A model generated the notes under the pieces. It worked only from the letters and a program-made list of their open reading frames with translations. It did no database searches and was not told the DNA's origin. Both the position numbers and the translations under genes were made by a program. A stretch of DNA of 64,000 bases from Chryseosolibacter sp964532595. GTDB taxonomy: Bacteria > Bacteroidota > Bacteroidia > Cytophagales > Cyclobacteriaceae. Shown piece by piece: positions 52,896 through 60,372 of the stretch (within the stretch, counting starts at the first letter, position 1; each line of letters opens with the position of its first letter). The stretch lies in assembly GCA_964532595.1 (NCBI GenBank), contig CAZHIQ010000006.1:56334-120333 (forward strand), in the 5' to 3' direction.

Positions 52896-55800
52896 CTATC
52901 GTGAATCAAAGCGAACCCCCGACACCCCTACCTGTGCTTCACCGACCTTTTCATCGGGTTTATAGATGAAGTAGAGGGTATGGAATTCTGCATCGCTTAC
53001 CGGACTGATTCTTACGGATGCTGCACCCATTTGCTGACCGGCCTTCGGCACCGGTAAATGTCCGGTTCCAAGTAGTCTGCCATCCGGCGAGTCAAGCCGA
53101 ACTTCGAATTCAAGAGCAGCCTGGGGCGGAGCCAGCCAGCCGACCTGTATTTCTGCACGTCGGACCCCCGTGAGGTCAATATCCGAAATAGCAAACCAAC
53201 CTTGTTCTTTAGGAAGGACGAGAATATTGGTGTCGCTATACTTCGCATGGCTGAATCCTTCTGCTTCTTCATCACCCCGGATTTGAACGGAGCTCCCCGG
53301 CAGCGCCAGACTATTGCTTGAAGTCAGCGCTTTTACATTGTTACCGCCCTTATCCGTATAGGTCGCCGAAATAACGAGGTAGGTATTAGGAGCAACATCG
53401 CGGGGAGGAGTAATAGTACCCGATGGGGGAAGCGACTGAGTTGCTGTTTGCTCTTTGCCCAGCGACAGAATCCAGCTCACAATACTATGGGCATCCGCTT
53501 CCGGCAGGTTCGGATGGGCCGGCATGGCCGTTTCACCCCATACCCCCTGACTTCCTTTAATGATCTTCGCCGTCAGGTAATTTCGCGTCTCTGCATTATC
53601 GTCATACTTCTGTGCCACTTGCAGGTAGGAGGGTCCGATAGACTTCTCCGTTTCCTTGTGGCAGCTGCGGCAGTCGAGAGACATCACCAAGCTCTTGCCA
53701 ATGATCCCCACTTCACCTTCCTGATGTCCCATGGTCGACTCGGCTTTGTCGTACCCACCTGCGGCGTATTCGACTGACACAAAGAGGTTCTCCGGATCGA
53801 ACTGAGCCGTATCGTTGTCGGTGACGATCACCTGGTACTTCAGTGACTGACCCGGGAGAAAGAACGAACGGTTACCGCCGGTCAACTCGATCGCTACCCG
53901 CGGCGCTTCATTTCCGGCATACACCTGAACAGGGTTGCTTACAACAGCGGCTCCGTGGCTGTCTCTTACTTCGACCGATATACGGAAGTCTCCTATGGTA
54001 TTATAGGTATACTCGAGCACCGGAGTACTTGTTTCCTGACGAACATCGTTGCCGAGACTCCATACATAGGTAAGTCCGTCATTCTCCGGATCAATCGCTT
54101 CGACGCTTGCCCGAATCTTGAACGGTAACACCCCCGATGTTTTGTCAACCTGAAAGGCCAGAATCTTGGGTGGACGGTTTCCGCCATTGAAATCGATGCG
54201 TGCCAGCCCCGCATCAGCGTTTTTTGAGAACCATCCACTACCATATTCGAGAAGGTACAACCTTCCATCGGGACCAACTTCCATGTCGATCAACGAATTG
54301 ACTTTTAGCTGCGGGAAGAAGGGCTCCATTTTACTGAAGTCGCCGTTAGGAAACATTGTCACAGCCTTTATCCATCCCCGGATCCAGTCGTAGATGAGAA
54401 GCTTGCCATTGTAATAGTCGGGCAGTCGTGTTTCTTTCGGAAACATGTCGGTGTAGTAAACAGGTCCGGCCATCGCATTCCGTCCTCCGCTTCCCAGCTG
54501 GGGAAAGTCGTTCGAAACAGCATACGGATACCAGATAAAGGCGGGCTCGGCAGGCGGAAGCTCGCGTAGTCCGGTATTGTTCCGCGAGTTGTTCACAGGC
54601 CGTTGTGGATCGAAGGGAGGGCCGCTCTCGCCCGTGGCGTAGTTGTATTCCCGATAGGCCAGATTGTTGGCGACGAAGTAGGGCCAGCCGAAATTGCCCG
54701 CCTTTCTTGCCTGGTTTATTTCATCGTAACCACGAGGCCCGCGGGTTGCCATGCTATCGTTCCTTGCGTCTGGTCCTACCTCGCCCCAGTAAAGGAAACT
54801 ATTTTTCTGGTCAACTGAGATACGATAGGGATTCCGATTCCCCATCACATAGATCTCCGGTCGCGTCATCTCGGTACCCGGGGCGAACAGATTGCCCTTG
54901 GGTATATCATAAGTAGCGTCGTCATTGACCCGTATTCGAAGAATCTTGCCCCGCAAGTCGTTCGTATTTCCCGCAGAGCGGCGGGCATCATACTGCTCCC
55001 GTCCCGGCAAATCATTAAGGGGAGCAAACCCATGATTCACGTAGCGGGCGCCGGGCTCATTGAATGGCGTGGAATTGTCACCGGTAGAGAGATACAACAA
55101 TCCGTCCGGGCCAAACGCAATCGAGCCTCCCGTGTGACAGCAGATTTGCCGCTGGGATGGAATATCGAGTATCACCTTTTCAGTAGACAGGTCCAGCGTA
55201 TCATTGCGGAAGGTAAACCGTGACAGTCGATTAACAGAACTATCACTGGGCGAGTAGAAGATATAAATCCAGTTATTGTTCCTGAAGTTCGGATCACGAG
55301 CTAATCCCATCACCCCTTCTTCAGCATTGACATTGGGAACCGAAGTCTTCCAGTAGACGTCCAGATACCCGACTTGTTTCATTTCACCGGTCTGGTTCTT
55401 ATAAAGCATAATCTCGCCTCTACGCTGCGCGATGAGCACGTCGAGGTTTGGCAGAATTGCCATCTCGGTCGGTTCAAACAAATTGCCATATGCCAGCTGC
55501 GTCTTGGTAAACCTGTCTTCATCCGGAGGATAGTCGCTGCGTGCTTTGTCATACTTGAGCTCGAGGTTATCTCCGATAGCATAGTGAATACCGCCAAGGA
55601 GGTGACGCAGGAAGCGCTCCTCCTGCCAGCTCTCTTCGGTGTGACCTAACCCGGTAAAGAACGCCCGGCCTCCATCGTATTCGTGATACCAGGCCATTGG
55701 ATGATTGCCTCCATGTGTCCCTCCTTCATACGACGACTCATCGACCGTGATGAGTACATTCACGTCCGGATTGAGAAACTTGAAATTGTATATCTCATCG

Positions 55801-56297
55801 GTCCTTTGCCATACTGTGTCTTCAAAGAACTCGGTGGCAGGGAAATTCCGGTCTCTTATAATAAAGCGCGCTTCCTGGGTCGGAGGATGCCCATTGAAAT
55901 AGCCTCCGACAAGCCGACCGTACCAGCGCCAGTCGTACTCAGTGTCCGTCGCGGAGTGAACTCCGACAAACCCACCTCCCGCCTGCATATAACGCTCCAA
56001 GGCTATCTCCTGACGATAGTCGAGCACGTCGCCCGTAGTATTAAGAAAGATAACTGCCGAGTATTTCCTGAGAGAATCGTCGTGAAAGTATGCGGCGTTA
56101 CGGGTCGTATCGACGTCAAACCCGTGCTCACTTCCAAGCTTCTGCACCGCAGCTATACCCATTGGAATGGAGGAATGCTTGAAGCCCGCGGTTTTGGCAA
56201 ATACCAGGACCCGCGGTTGTCCCTCCCGCTTCTTGCTGCAAGAAGCAAGAAGTACCACCGCTGCCATCGCCATGACCAGAAAGAAATTTCTTTTCAT
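52896..56297 (-). CDS. Lipoprotein fusion: ThuA, PQQ sugar dehydrogenase, PKD, cytochrome c
   Basis: An 1133-residue predicted surface or periplasmic lipoprotein (lipobox VVLLASC, Cys20). In order: a ThuA-like glutamine-amidotransferase-fold domain (about residues 28-245, VLVFAKTAGFKHSSI, GGGFVGVHSATD), a PQQ-dependent glucose/sorbosone dehydrogenase propeller (about 265-705; ICCHTGGSIAFGPDG, NTNDLRGKILRI, YLLEYGSGWF), a PKD domain (about 715-800), a linker, a c-type cytochrome with C876-R-S-C879-H880 and AMPAHP Met (about 870-955), and a C-terminal beta-sandwich possibly binding carbohydrate (about 990-1133). Such a protein could oxidise a sugar and pass electrons outward. Start at ATG 56297; promoter 30 nt upstream. 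Confidence 0.9.
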   Translation of the reverse strand: MKRNFFLVMAMAAVVLLASCSKKREGQPRVLVFAKTAGFKHSSIPMGIAAVQKLGSEHGFDVDTTRNAAYFHDDSLRKYSAVIFLNTTGDVLDYRQEIALERYMQAGGGFVGVHSATDTEYDWRWYGRLVGGYFNGHPPTQEARFIIRDRNFPATEFFEDTVWQRTDEIYNFKFLNPDVNVLITVDESSYEGGTHGGNHPMAWYHEYDGGRAFFTGLGHTEESWQEERFLRHLLGGIHYAIGDNLELKYDKARSDYPPDEDRFTKTQLAYGNLFEPTEMAILPNLDVLIAQRRGEIMLYKNQTGEMKQVGYLDVYWKTSVPNVNAEEGVMGLARDPNFRNNNWIYIFYSPSDSSVNRLSRFTFRNDTLDLSTEKVILDIPSQRQICCHTGGSIAFGPDGLLYLSTGDNSTPFNEPGARYVNHGFAPLNDLPGREQYDARRSAGNTNDLRGKILRIRVNDDATYDIPKGNLFAPGTEMTRPEIYVMGNRNPYRISVDQKNSFLYWGEVGPDARNDSMATRGPRGYDEINQARKAGNFGWPYFVANNLAYREYNYATGESGPPFDPQRPVNNSRNNTGLRELPPAEPAFIWYPYAVSNDFPQLGSGGRNAMAGPVYYTDMFPKETRLPDYYNGKLLIYDWIRGWIKAVTMFPNGDFSKMEPFFPQLKVNSLIDMEVGPDGRLYLLEYGSGWFSKNADAGLARIDFNGGNRPPKILAFQVDKTSGVLPFKIRASVEAIDPENDGLTYVWSLGNDVRQETSTPVLEYTYNTIGDFRISVEVRDSHGAAVVSNPVQVYAGNEAPRVAIELTGGNRSFFLPGQSLKYQVIVTDNDTAQFDPENLFVSVEYAAGGYDKAESTMGHQEGEVGIIGKSLVMSLDCRSCHKETEKSIGPSYLQVAQKYDDNAETRNYLTAKIIKGSQGVWGETAMPAHPNLPEADAHSIVSWILSLGKEQTATQSLPPSGTITPPRDVAPNTYLVISATYTDKGGNNVKALTSSNSLALPGSSVQIRGDEEAEGFSHAKYSDTNILVLPKEQGWFAISDIDLTGVRRAEIQVGWLAPPQAALEFEVRLDSPDGRLLGTGHLPVPKAGQQMGAASVRISPVSDAEFHTLYFIYKPDEKVGEAQVGVSGVRFDSR

Positions 56298-56323
56298 AAT
56301 TATTTGAAATTGAGAGAATTCTA

Positions 56324-56354
56324 GAAAGTTAATTTTTTAGTCCTAGTCTGACAA
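56324..56354 (-). promoter_or_regulatory. Putative promoter of the ThuA/PQQ-dehydrogenase gene
   Basis: On the minus strand TTG (56354-56352), 20-nt spacer and TAACTTTC (56331-56324), one base off TAnnTTTG. The 207-bp gap between this gene and the divergent lipoprotein gene at 56505 otherwise shows nothing I can assign. Confidence 0.35.
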
Positions 56355-56504
56355 GACAAATGTCGGCATCAATCATTGGATAACCGACGGAACTGTCTGT
56401 TAAGGTTGGTAAAAAAGATAAACCCGACCCTGACTTCCATCCGGGATACCTAATGCGGCAATTTGATTCAAACTGTTTAGATTGGTATACAAATCAACGT
56501 TCTT

Positions 56505-57431
56505 ATGCACCCCGCGCGATTCTTCTCTCTAATCATGTTGTCATGCCTTGTGAGCGGATGTTCCAAAACTCCGGCCAGCACTTCCGGCGATCTCCGCTTT
56601 CCTGCGGAATTGACAACCTTTTCGACTTATGAAGGCAACCCGCTTTTCGCAGGCACCGGGCAAGACACCTGGGATCATCAAATCCGGGAACGAGGATACA
56701 TCCTGCGCGAAGAGGATGGCTATCATCTTTGGTATACCGGGTATAATACGGCCCGGGGATCGCAGATGTCTCTCGGTTATGCAACAAGTACCGATGGGAT
56801 TGTATGGACACGGTACGGCGACCGTCCAATCTTTGACCGGACGTGGACAGAAGATATGATGGTAGTAAAGCATGACGGGACCTATTATATGTTCGCTGAG
56901 GGCGAAGGCGACATCGCGCATATGCTGACATCTACCGACAAAGTCACATGGACGGAGCATGGCTCCCTAAAGGTGTTTCAAACAACCGGAGAACCCCTTT
57001 CGCCGGGTCCCTATGGAACGCCCACAGTTTACATCAAAGACGGCATTTGGCATCTTTTCTATGAGCGCAACGATGAAGGCATCTGGCTCGCCACCTCAAG
57101 CGATCTCGAGGAATGGCACAACGTCCAGGACACACCCGTCCTTAAAAAGGGCCCGGAACCCTACGACATGTACGGGGTTGCGCTTAACCAGGTGCTTAAA
57201 CACGGCGACTTTTACTATGCTTATTACCACGGCACGCCTACTGAAGACTGGAGTGAGTGGAACATGAACGTGGCCGTGTCAGAAGATCTTATCACCTGGG
57301 AAAAATACCCCGGCAACCCGATCGTCGAAGAGAATAAGTCGAGCGGGATCCTGGTCCACGATGGCACCCGATACCGCCTATACACTTTACACGATCGCGT
57401 CGATCTTCATTTTTCTTCTGGGGCTGACTAG
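56505..57431 (+). CDS. Lipoprotein with five-bladed propeller, glycosidase-like
   Basis: A 308-residue lipoprotein (lipobox CLVSGC, Cys19) whose repeats of about 55 residues resemble the GH43/GH62/GH32/GH130 five-bladed propeller: GYHLWYTGYN, YYMFAEGEG, IWHLFYERND, FYYAYYHGT, RYRLYTLHD, each followed by an AxSxDxxxW blade (YATSTDGIVWTRYGD, ATSSDLEEWH, AVSEDLITWEK). This is a typical sign of the fold. Catalytic residues cannot be fixed, so activity and substrate are open. Divergent from the ThuA fusion gene; a shared role in sugar use at the cell surface is suggested only by position. Confidence 0.82.
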   Translation: MHPARFFSLIMLSCLVSGCSKTPASTSGDLRFPAELTTFSTYEGNPLFAGTGQDTWDHQIRERGYILREEDGYHLWYTGYNTARGSQMSLGYATSTDGIVWTRYGDRPIFDRTWTEDMMVVKHDGTYYMFAEGEGDIAHMLTSTDKVTWTEHGSLKVFQTTGEPLSPGPYGTPTVYIKDGIWHLFYERNDEGIWLATSSDLEEWHNVQDTPVLKKGPEPYDMYGVALNQVLKHGDFYYAYYHGTPTEDWSEWNMNVAVSEDLITWEKYPGNPIVEENKSSGILVHDGTRYRLYTLHDRVDLHFSSGAD

Positions 57432-57475
57432 CGTTTCCGGCCTTCCTGTAGCGGCGTCCGCCCCTTTTAAAACAC

Positions 57476-57504
57476 CAGAGCCACCCGCAATGCGGATGGC
57501 TCTG
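57476..57504. terminator. Bidirectional terminator between the propeller lipoprotein and SWIB genes
   Basis: CAGAGCCA (57476-57483) and TGGCTCTG (57497-57504) with an inner CCGC/GCGG form a 12-bp, bulged stem. T runs are poor on both sides (GTGTTTTAAAA on the minus side). It lies in the 103-bp gap of the two convergent genes. Confidence 0.55.
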
Positions 57505-57534
57505 TGATTTGTGATCGGAACAAGTCCGGAAATA

Positions 57535-58047
57535 TTACTTCACGTTCTTGTTTACCACTTTGGCCAATTCGAACATCGAGATCTGACCTTTTCCGCCGAA
57601 GAGGGGCTTCAGCTTATCATCGGCATTGATCATACGCTTGTTCTTGCTGTCCTGCAGTCCGTTCTTTTTGATATAAGCCCAGATCTTCTTGATGATTTCC
57701 GTTCTCGGAAGGGGCTTGCTTCCTACGACGTCTGCCAGCTGAGGGCTCAGGGTGAGGGGAGCCATGAAGGCCGCATTGGGTTTGCGGTTCGACTTCTTCT
57801 TAGCTGACTTCTTCGGAGCGGCTTTCTTTGCTTTCTTGGCAGTGGCCTTCTTAGCTGTAGCCTTCTTGGCTGAAGCTTTCTTGGCAGTCGCCTTTTTTGC
57901 AGACTTCTTAGCCGTTACCTTCTTGGCCGACTTCTTAGCAGCCTTCTTTGCCGAAGCCTTAACAGCTTTCTTGGCGGCCTTCTTTACAGCCTTCTTAGGG
58001 CTTTTCTTCGCTGCCTTCTTAGCAGCTTTCTTCGCTTTTTTTGCCAT
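57535..58047 (-). CDS. Histone H1-like tail fused to a SWIB domain
   Basis: A 170-residue DNA-binding-type protein. Residues 1-90 are a Lys/Ala tail built of KKAAKKS/AKKATAKKA-type repeats as in histone H1 C-termini; residues about 92-170 are a SWIB/MDM2 domain (FMAPLTLSPQLADVVGS, EIIKKIWAYIKKNGLQD, MINADDKLKPLFGG, ISMFELAKVV). The SWIB domain occurs in chromatin remodellers and chlamydial proteins; in bacteria its role is unknown. The tail should bind DNA without sequence specificity, probably condensing the nucleoid. A second, tail-only protein lies 0.7 kb upstream. Repetitive Lys codons here are coding, not a non-coding repeat. Confidence 0.9.
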   Translation of the reverse strand: MAKKAKKAAKKAAKKSPKKAVKKAAKKAVKASAKKAAKKSAKKVTAKKSAKKATAKKASAKKATAKKATAKKAKKAAPKKSAKKKSNRKPNAAFMAPLTLSPQLADVVGSKPLPRTEIIKKIWAYIKKNGLQDSKNKRMINADDKLKPLFGGKGQISMFELAKVVNKNVK

Positions 58048-58775
58048 AGCGTTTTTGATTTAAAAGTGAATTGATTGTTAGATGAATTACGATTGAAAAT
58101 TTCTGTGCGAATATAATACCATTCCAAATATCTGGTATTCTTTTTTCGTCGGGGAAGAGACTGTCGTCAATGCTTTTTCAGGTCTAAAGCTTTCTCTAAG
58201 GTACGTGCGTTATCGAAATTATCCTAATGTGCATAGCACTTTTACCTGGTGTTCTCCTCTAAAAAGACCATTCCTCCCCAACGAAAATCTCCATTTTCCC
58301 CTATGATAGGGGATCAATCTTATAAGGGTATCGACATCATTCTCCTTGGAGAATCCTCTAGGGAACCCTTTGTCTCCGTCCCTTTTCCCCTCGAGAACGG
58401 GCCATCCCCCCTTGTGAAAAGTCCCGTGTACCCTCGCCCCGGCTCCGAACACCGATGCCATTACCAGCGCCTTCCGTTACACCGGTATCATGAGAGCGAT
58501 CACCTGCTTAGCCAAAAGCGACGCCTCACCGAACCTCCACCTTCCATCTACGCCACCGCCCGAACAACGAAGACGCTATTCATCCCCTTCCTGCTTCGGA
58601 ACACCCCATGGCAATACGCATCCATTCCATTTGTCGACTACTGGTAACCAAGACAGACACGATCATTTCAACGGAGACGCCATTCGCTCCGGCGGGAGAA
58701 GCAGGCAAAAAAAAACCTGAGCGATTCTGGCTCAGGTTTTCTCGGCATACCGGATAAACTCCGGTCGTAGAATGA
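58048..58775. other. Gene-poor 0.7-kb stretch between two histone-like genes, with inverted repeats
   Basis: No convincing gene. A plus-strand frame at 58249-58647 (132 codons) is rich in Pro, Ser and Arg and lacks any family pattern. Three short inverted repeats cluster within 75 bp: TCCCCTATGATAGGGGA (58296-58312), ATTCTCC-TT-GGAGAAT (58339-58354) and AGGG-AA-CCCT (58360-58369). The right end holds the terminator of the H1-like gene. Confidence 0.5.
58706..58740 (-). terminator. Terminator of the H1-like gene
   Basis: AAAACCTGAGC (58712-58722) and GCTCAGGTTTT (58730-58740) form an 11-bp stem with a 7-nt loop; the A run at 58707-58715 is a T run on the transcribed minus strand. It lies 36 nt past the stop at 58776. 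Confidence 0.85.
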
Positions 58776-59042
58776 TTAGCGTTTCTTAGCCGCCTTCTTG
58801 GCAGACTTCTTCGCAGATTTCTTAGCGGTTTTCTTAGCCGACTTTTTAGCTGCCTTCTTAGCTGTTTTCTTCGCAGCTTTCTTAGCAACTTTCTTGGGAG
58901 CTTTTTTAGCCGACTTCTTTGCAGCTTTCTTAGCAGTTTTCTTTACTGCTTTCTTGGCTGTCTTCTTAGCTGCTTTCTTAGCTGTCTTCTTCGCAGCTTT
59001 CTTAGCTGTCTTCTTCGCAGCTTTCTTCGCTTTCTTTGCCAT
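58776..59042 (-). CDS. Histone H1-like Lys/Ala-rich protein
   Basis: An 88-residue protein made almost entirely of AKKAAKK/TAKKAVKK repeats, like the tail of the SWIB protein at 57535 and eukaryotic histone H1 C-termini. It starts MAKKAKKAAKKTAKKAAKK, the same first eleven residues as that protein, so the pair arose by duplication. It should be a highly basic, disordered DNA-binding protein. It has its own promoter and a strong terminator. Confidence 0.85.
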   Translation of the reverse strand: MAKKAKKAAKKTAKKAAKKTAKKAAKKTAKKAVKKTAKKAAKKSAKKAPKKVAKKAAKKTAKKAAKKSAKKTAKKSAKKSAKKAAKKR

Positions 59043-59080
59043 AGCGTTTTTTTGTTTTGGTTAAATAATAAAACTATAAA

Positions 59081-59100
59081 GAAGTTCAACCTTGAACTTC
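59081..59100. repeat. 20-bp inverted repeat at the predicted start of the H1-like transcript
   Basis: GAAGTTCAA (59081-59089), CC, TTGAACTTC (59092-59100): 9-bp perfect arms. It begins about at the transcription start given by the promoter at 59106-59135 and ends 39 nt before the ATG. It could be an operator or, in RNA, a small hairpin in the leader. Confidence 0.45.
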
Positions 59101-59105
59101 AGCGG

Positions 59106-59135
59106 TAAATATACTTACTAGGTTTAAGAAACAAA
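59106..59135 (-). promoter_or_regulatory. Promoter of the H1-like gene
   Basis: On the minus strand TTTG (59135-59132), an 18-nt spacer and TATATTTA (59113-59106), one base from TAnnTTTG. The leader would be about 55 nt long and contains the inverted repeat at 59081-59100. Confidence 0.5.
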
Positions 59136-59382
59136 AAAAAATTTGGAATATTGTTGTTTATTACTCATGCATCACTAGTGTCATCGATAGTCAATCAGAG
59201 TTACACGAGCACATCACCATAACACCACACAACTGCTCATCCTACACAAGTAACTCATCGATACTCTTCAATGAAGTATCATCAACGGAAAGGCAAAGCG
59301 CACCCAACGCTATGGGAACAATCCGCTTTCATACGGTTATGTCAAAGGAAAATACACAGGATAGCTACCGGGCACACGACTA
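59136..59382. other. Non-coding stretch upstream of the H1-like gene
   Basis: The 340 bases between the H1-like and 76-residue genes hold the promoter region, and then a low-complexity, AT- and CA-rich stretch without a convincing frame. A hairpin GATACT-CTTCAATGA-AGTATC (59260-59280, one bulge) is present without a T run. I assign nothing else. Confidence 0.4.
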
Positions 59383-59613
59383 TCATTGCACGGGCACATC
59401 GTCGGACAACACCTCCGCCTCGACACCCAACTGCAGAAGTTCGGCTTGAACGGCGACGGCATCGATGTGAATCTCTGACGCGATGCGCAGAATCCGATCG
59501 CAATCCTGCAAGTCGAAGCTAACGGTGTATTGGGGAAATTTCTGCGTGAGTATCTTAGAGATGGATTTCGCAAGGGCGCGACTTCTCACGTTGGTCTTAA
59601 ACACTTCAATCAT
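59383..59613 (-). CDS. Small conserved protein, ferredoxin-like fold suspected
   Basis: A 76-residue protein with a beta-alpha-beta look: EVFKTNV, a helix (SRALAKSISKILTQKF), YTVSFDLQDCDRILRIASEI, a second helix and VEAEVLSD. It resembles small Bacteroidota proteins related to heavy-metal-associated folds but lacks a CxxC pair; function unknown. It starts 8 nt before the stop of the DHFR-like gene, so translation is coupled and it belongs to that operon. Confidence 0.72.
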   Translation of the reverse strand: MIEVFKTNVRSRALAKSISKILTQKFPQYTVSFDLQDCDRILRIASEIHIDAVAVQAELLQLGVEAEVLSDDVPVQ

Positions 59614-60172
59614 AACATTCCTTCAAAGGTTGATGCACGGCCACATAACGAAGCATGGTCAATCCTGACGTTAACACGCGCTGATCAGCAAGGCGAAAGC
59701 CCGTGGTAAGCTCCCGACTTCGAGCCTTAATGCCGGGAGCAAGACGAATAAAGAAGAGGTATTCATCCACGAGATTGAGGGCTGACAGACACGAAAGCAT
59801 ATCCATGCCTCCACAAAACAGAATATCCTTTCCGGATTCACCTCGAATACGCTGGACTTCGCTCGCAATGTTGCTGCGGACGACCATGCCATTTCCGATC
59901 ACGTGCGCCTTCGCCCGTGAGAACACGTACTTGCGCAAGCCGAAATACTCGCCAAAGAATTGGCGACCTTCTTCACTTTCAGCCGCGCAGCGATAAGCCA
60001 GTCGGGTAATTGCTTCGTAAGTCCGGCGACCAAACAGCAAAGTGTCGTAGCGTTGTTGTAAGGACGGCAAGCCGAGGACGTCGTACATCCCGAACGGATA
60101 TGGTGGAGTCACCGTCCCGGATCGAATATCCACAAAGGGCGACAGCAAATATTCAAAAATGATGCGACGCAC
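59606..60172 (-). CDS. Dihydrofolate reductase / RibD C-terminal family protein
   Basis: A 188-residue protein of the RibD_C/DHFR superfamily: LLFGRRTYEAI (nucleotide-loop region), KYVFSRAKAHV, GKDILFCGGMDMLSCLSALN and VDEYLFFI. Members reduce pyrimidine or pterin compounds with NADPH or have unknown substrates; this is not the canonical folA. GTG start. First gene of a two-gene minus operon. Confidence 0.85.
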   Translation of the reverse strand: MRRIIFEYLLSPFVDIRSGTVTPPYPFGMYDVLGLPSLQQRYDTLLFGRRTYEAITRLAYRCAAESEEGRQFFGEYFGLRKYVFSRAKAHVIGNGMVVRSNIASEVQRIRGESGKDILFCGGMDMLSCLSALNLVDEYLFFIRLAPGIKARSRELTTGFRLADQRVLTSGLTMLRYVAVHQPLKECYD

Positions 60173-60192
60173 GAGTAACGACGTTTATGATA

Positions 60193-60200
60193 CAAACTTA
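60193..60200 (-). promoter_or_regulatory. -7 box (TAAGTTTG) of the DHFR-like gene
   Basis: A perfect TAnnTTTG on the minus strand, 21 nt before the GTG at 60172. No TTTG at the proper distance upstream. Confidence 0.4.
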
Positions 60201-60302
60201 GACACCAGCAAGGAAAGGTAGCCGGCACGACTGCGGCATTGTCAAGGTGTTTTGCGACATTCAAACCGCCTACTCTCATGCCGTTTACGCCATCGTCACG
60301 GG

Positions 60303-60333
60303 TTGATTGCGACAAGTCAAATCAATATCTTTG
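60303..60333 (+). promoter_or_regulatory. Promoter of the GlxA/AraC regulator gene
   Basis: TTG (60303-60305), a 20-nt spacer and TATCTTTG (60326-60333), matching the Bacteroidota promoter exactly. Transcription start near 60340, 33 nt before the ATG at 60373. Confidence 0.6.
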
Positions 60334-60372
60334 ACATCAACGACAGCGAGTTCTGTCGAAACGAAATATCCT

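Noticed and set aside
57780..58040. Repetitive DNA in the SWIB and H1-like genes, which at first looks like a tandem array
   Set aside because: The repeats keep a Lys/Ala reading frame and are irregular in unit length; there are no CRISPR-like constant repeats with unique spacers.
58249..58647. A 132-codon frame in the gene-poor region
   Set aside because: No family resemblance, odd composition, inverted repeats within it, and no promoter or ribosome-binding signal.
59260..59280. Hairpin GATACT...AGTATC as a terminator
   Set aside because: It has no T run on either strand and a bulged stem.
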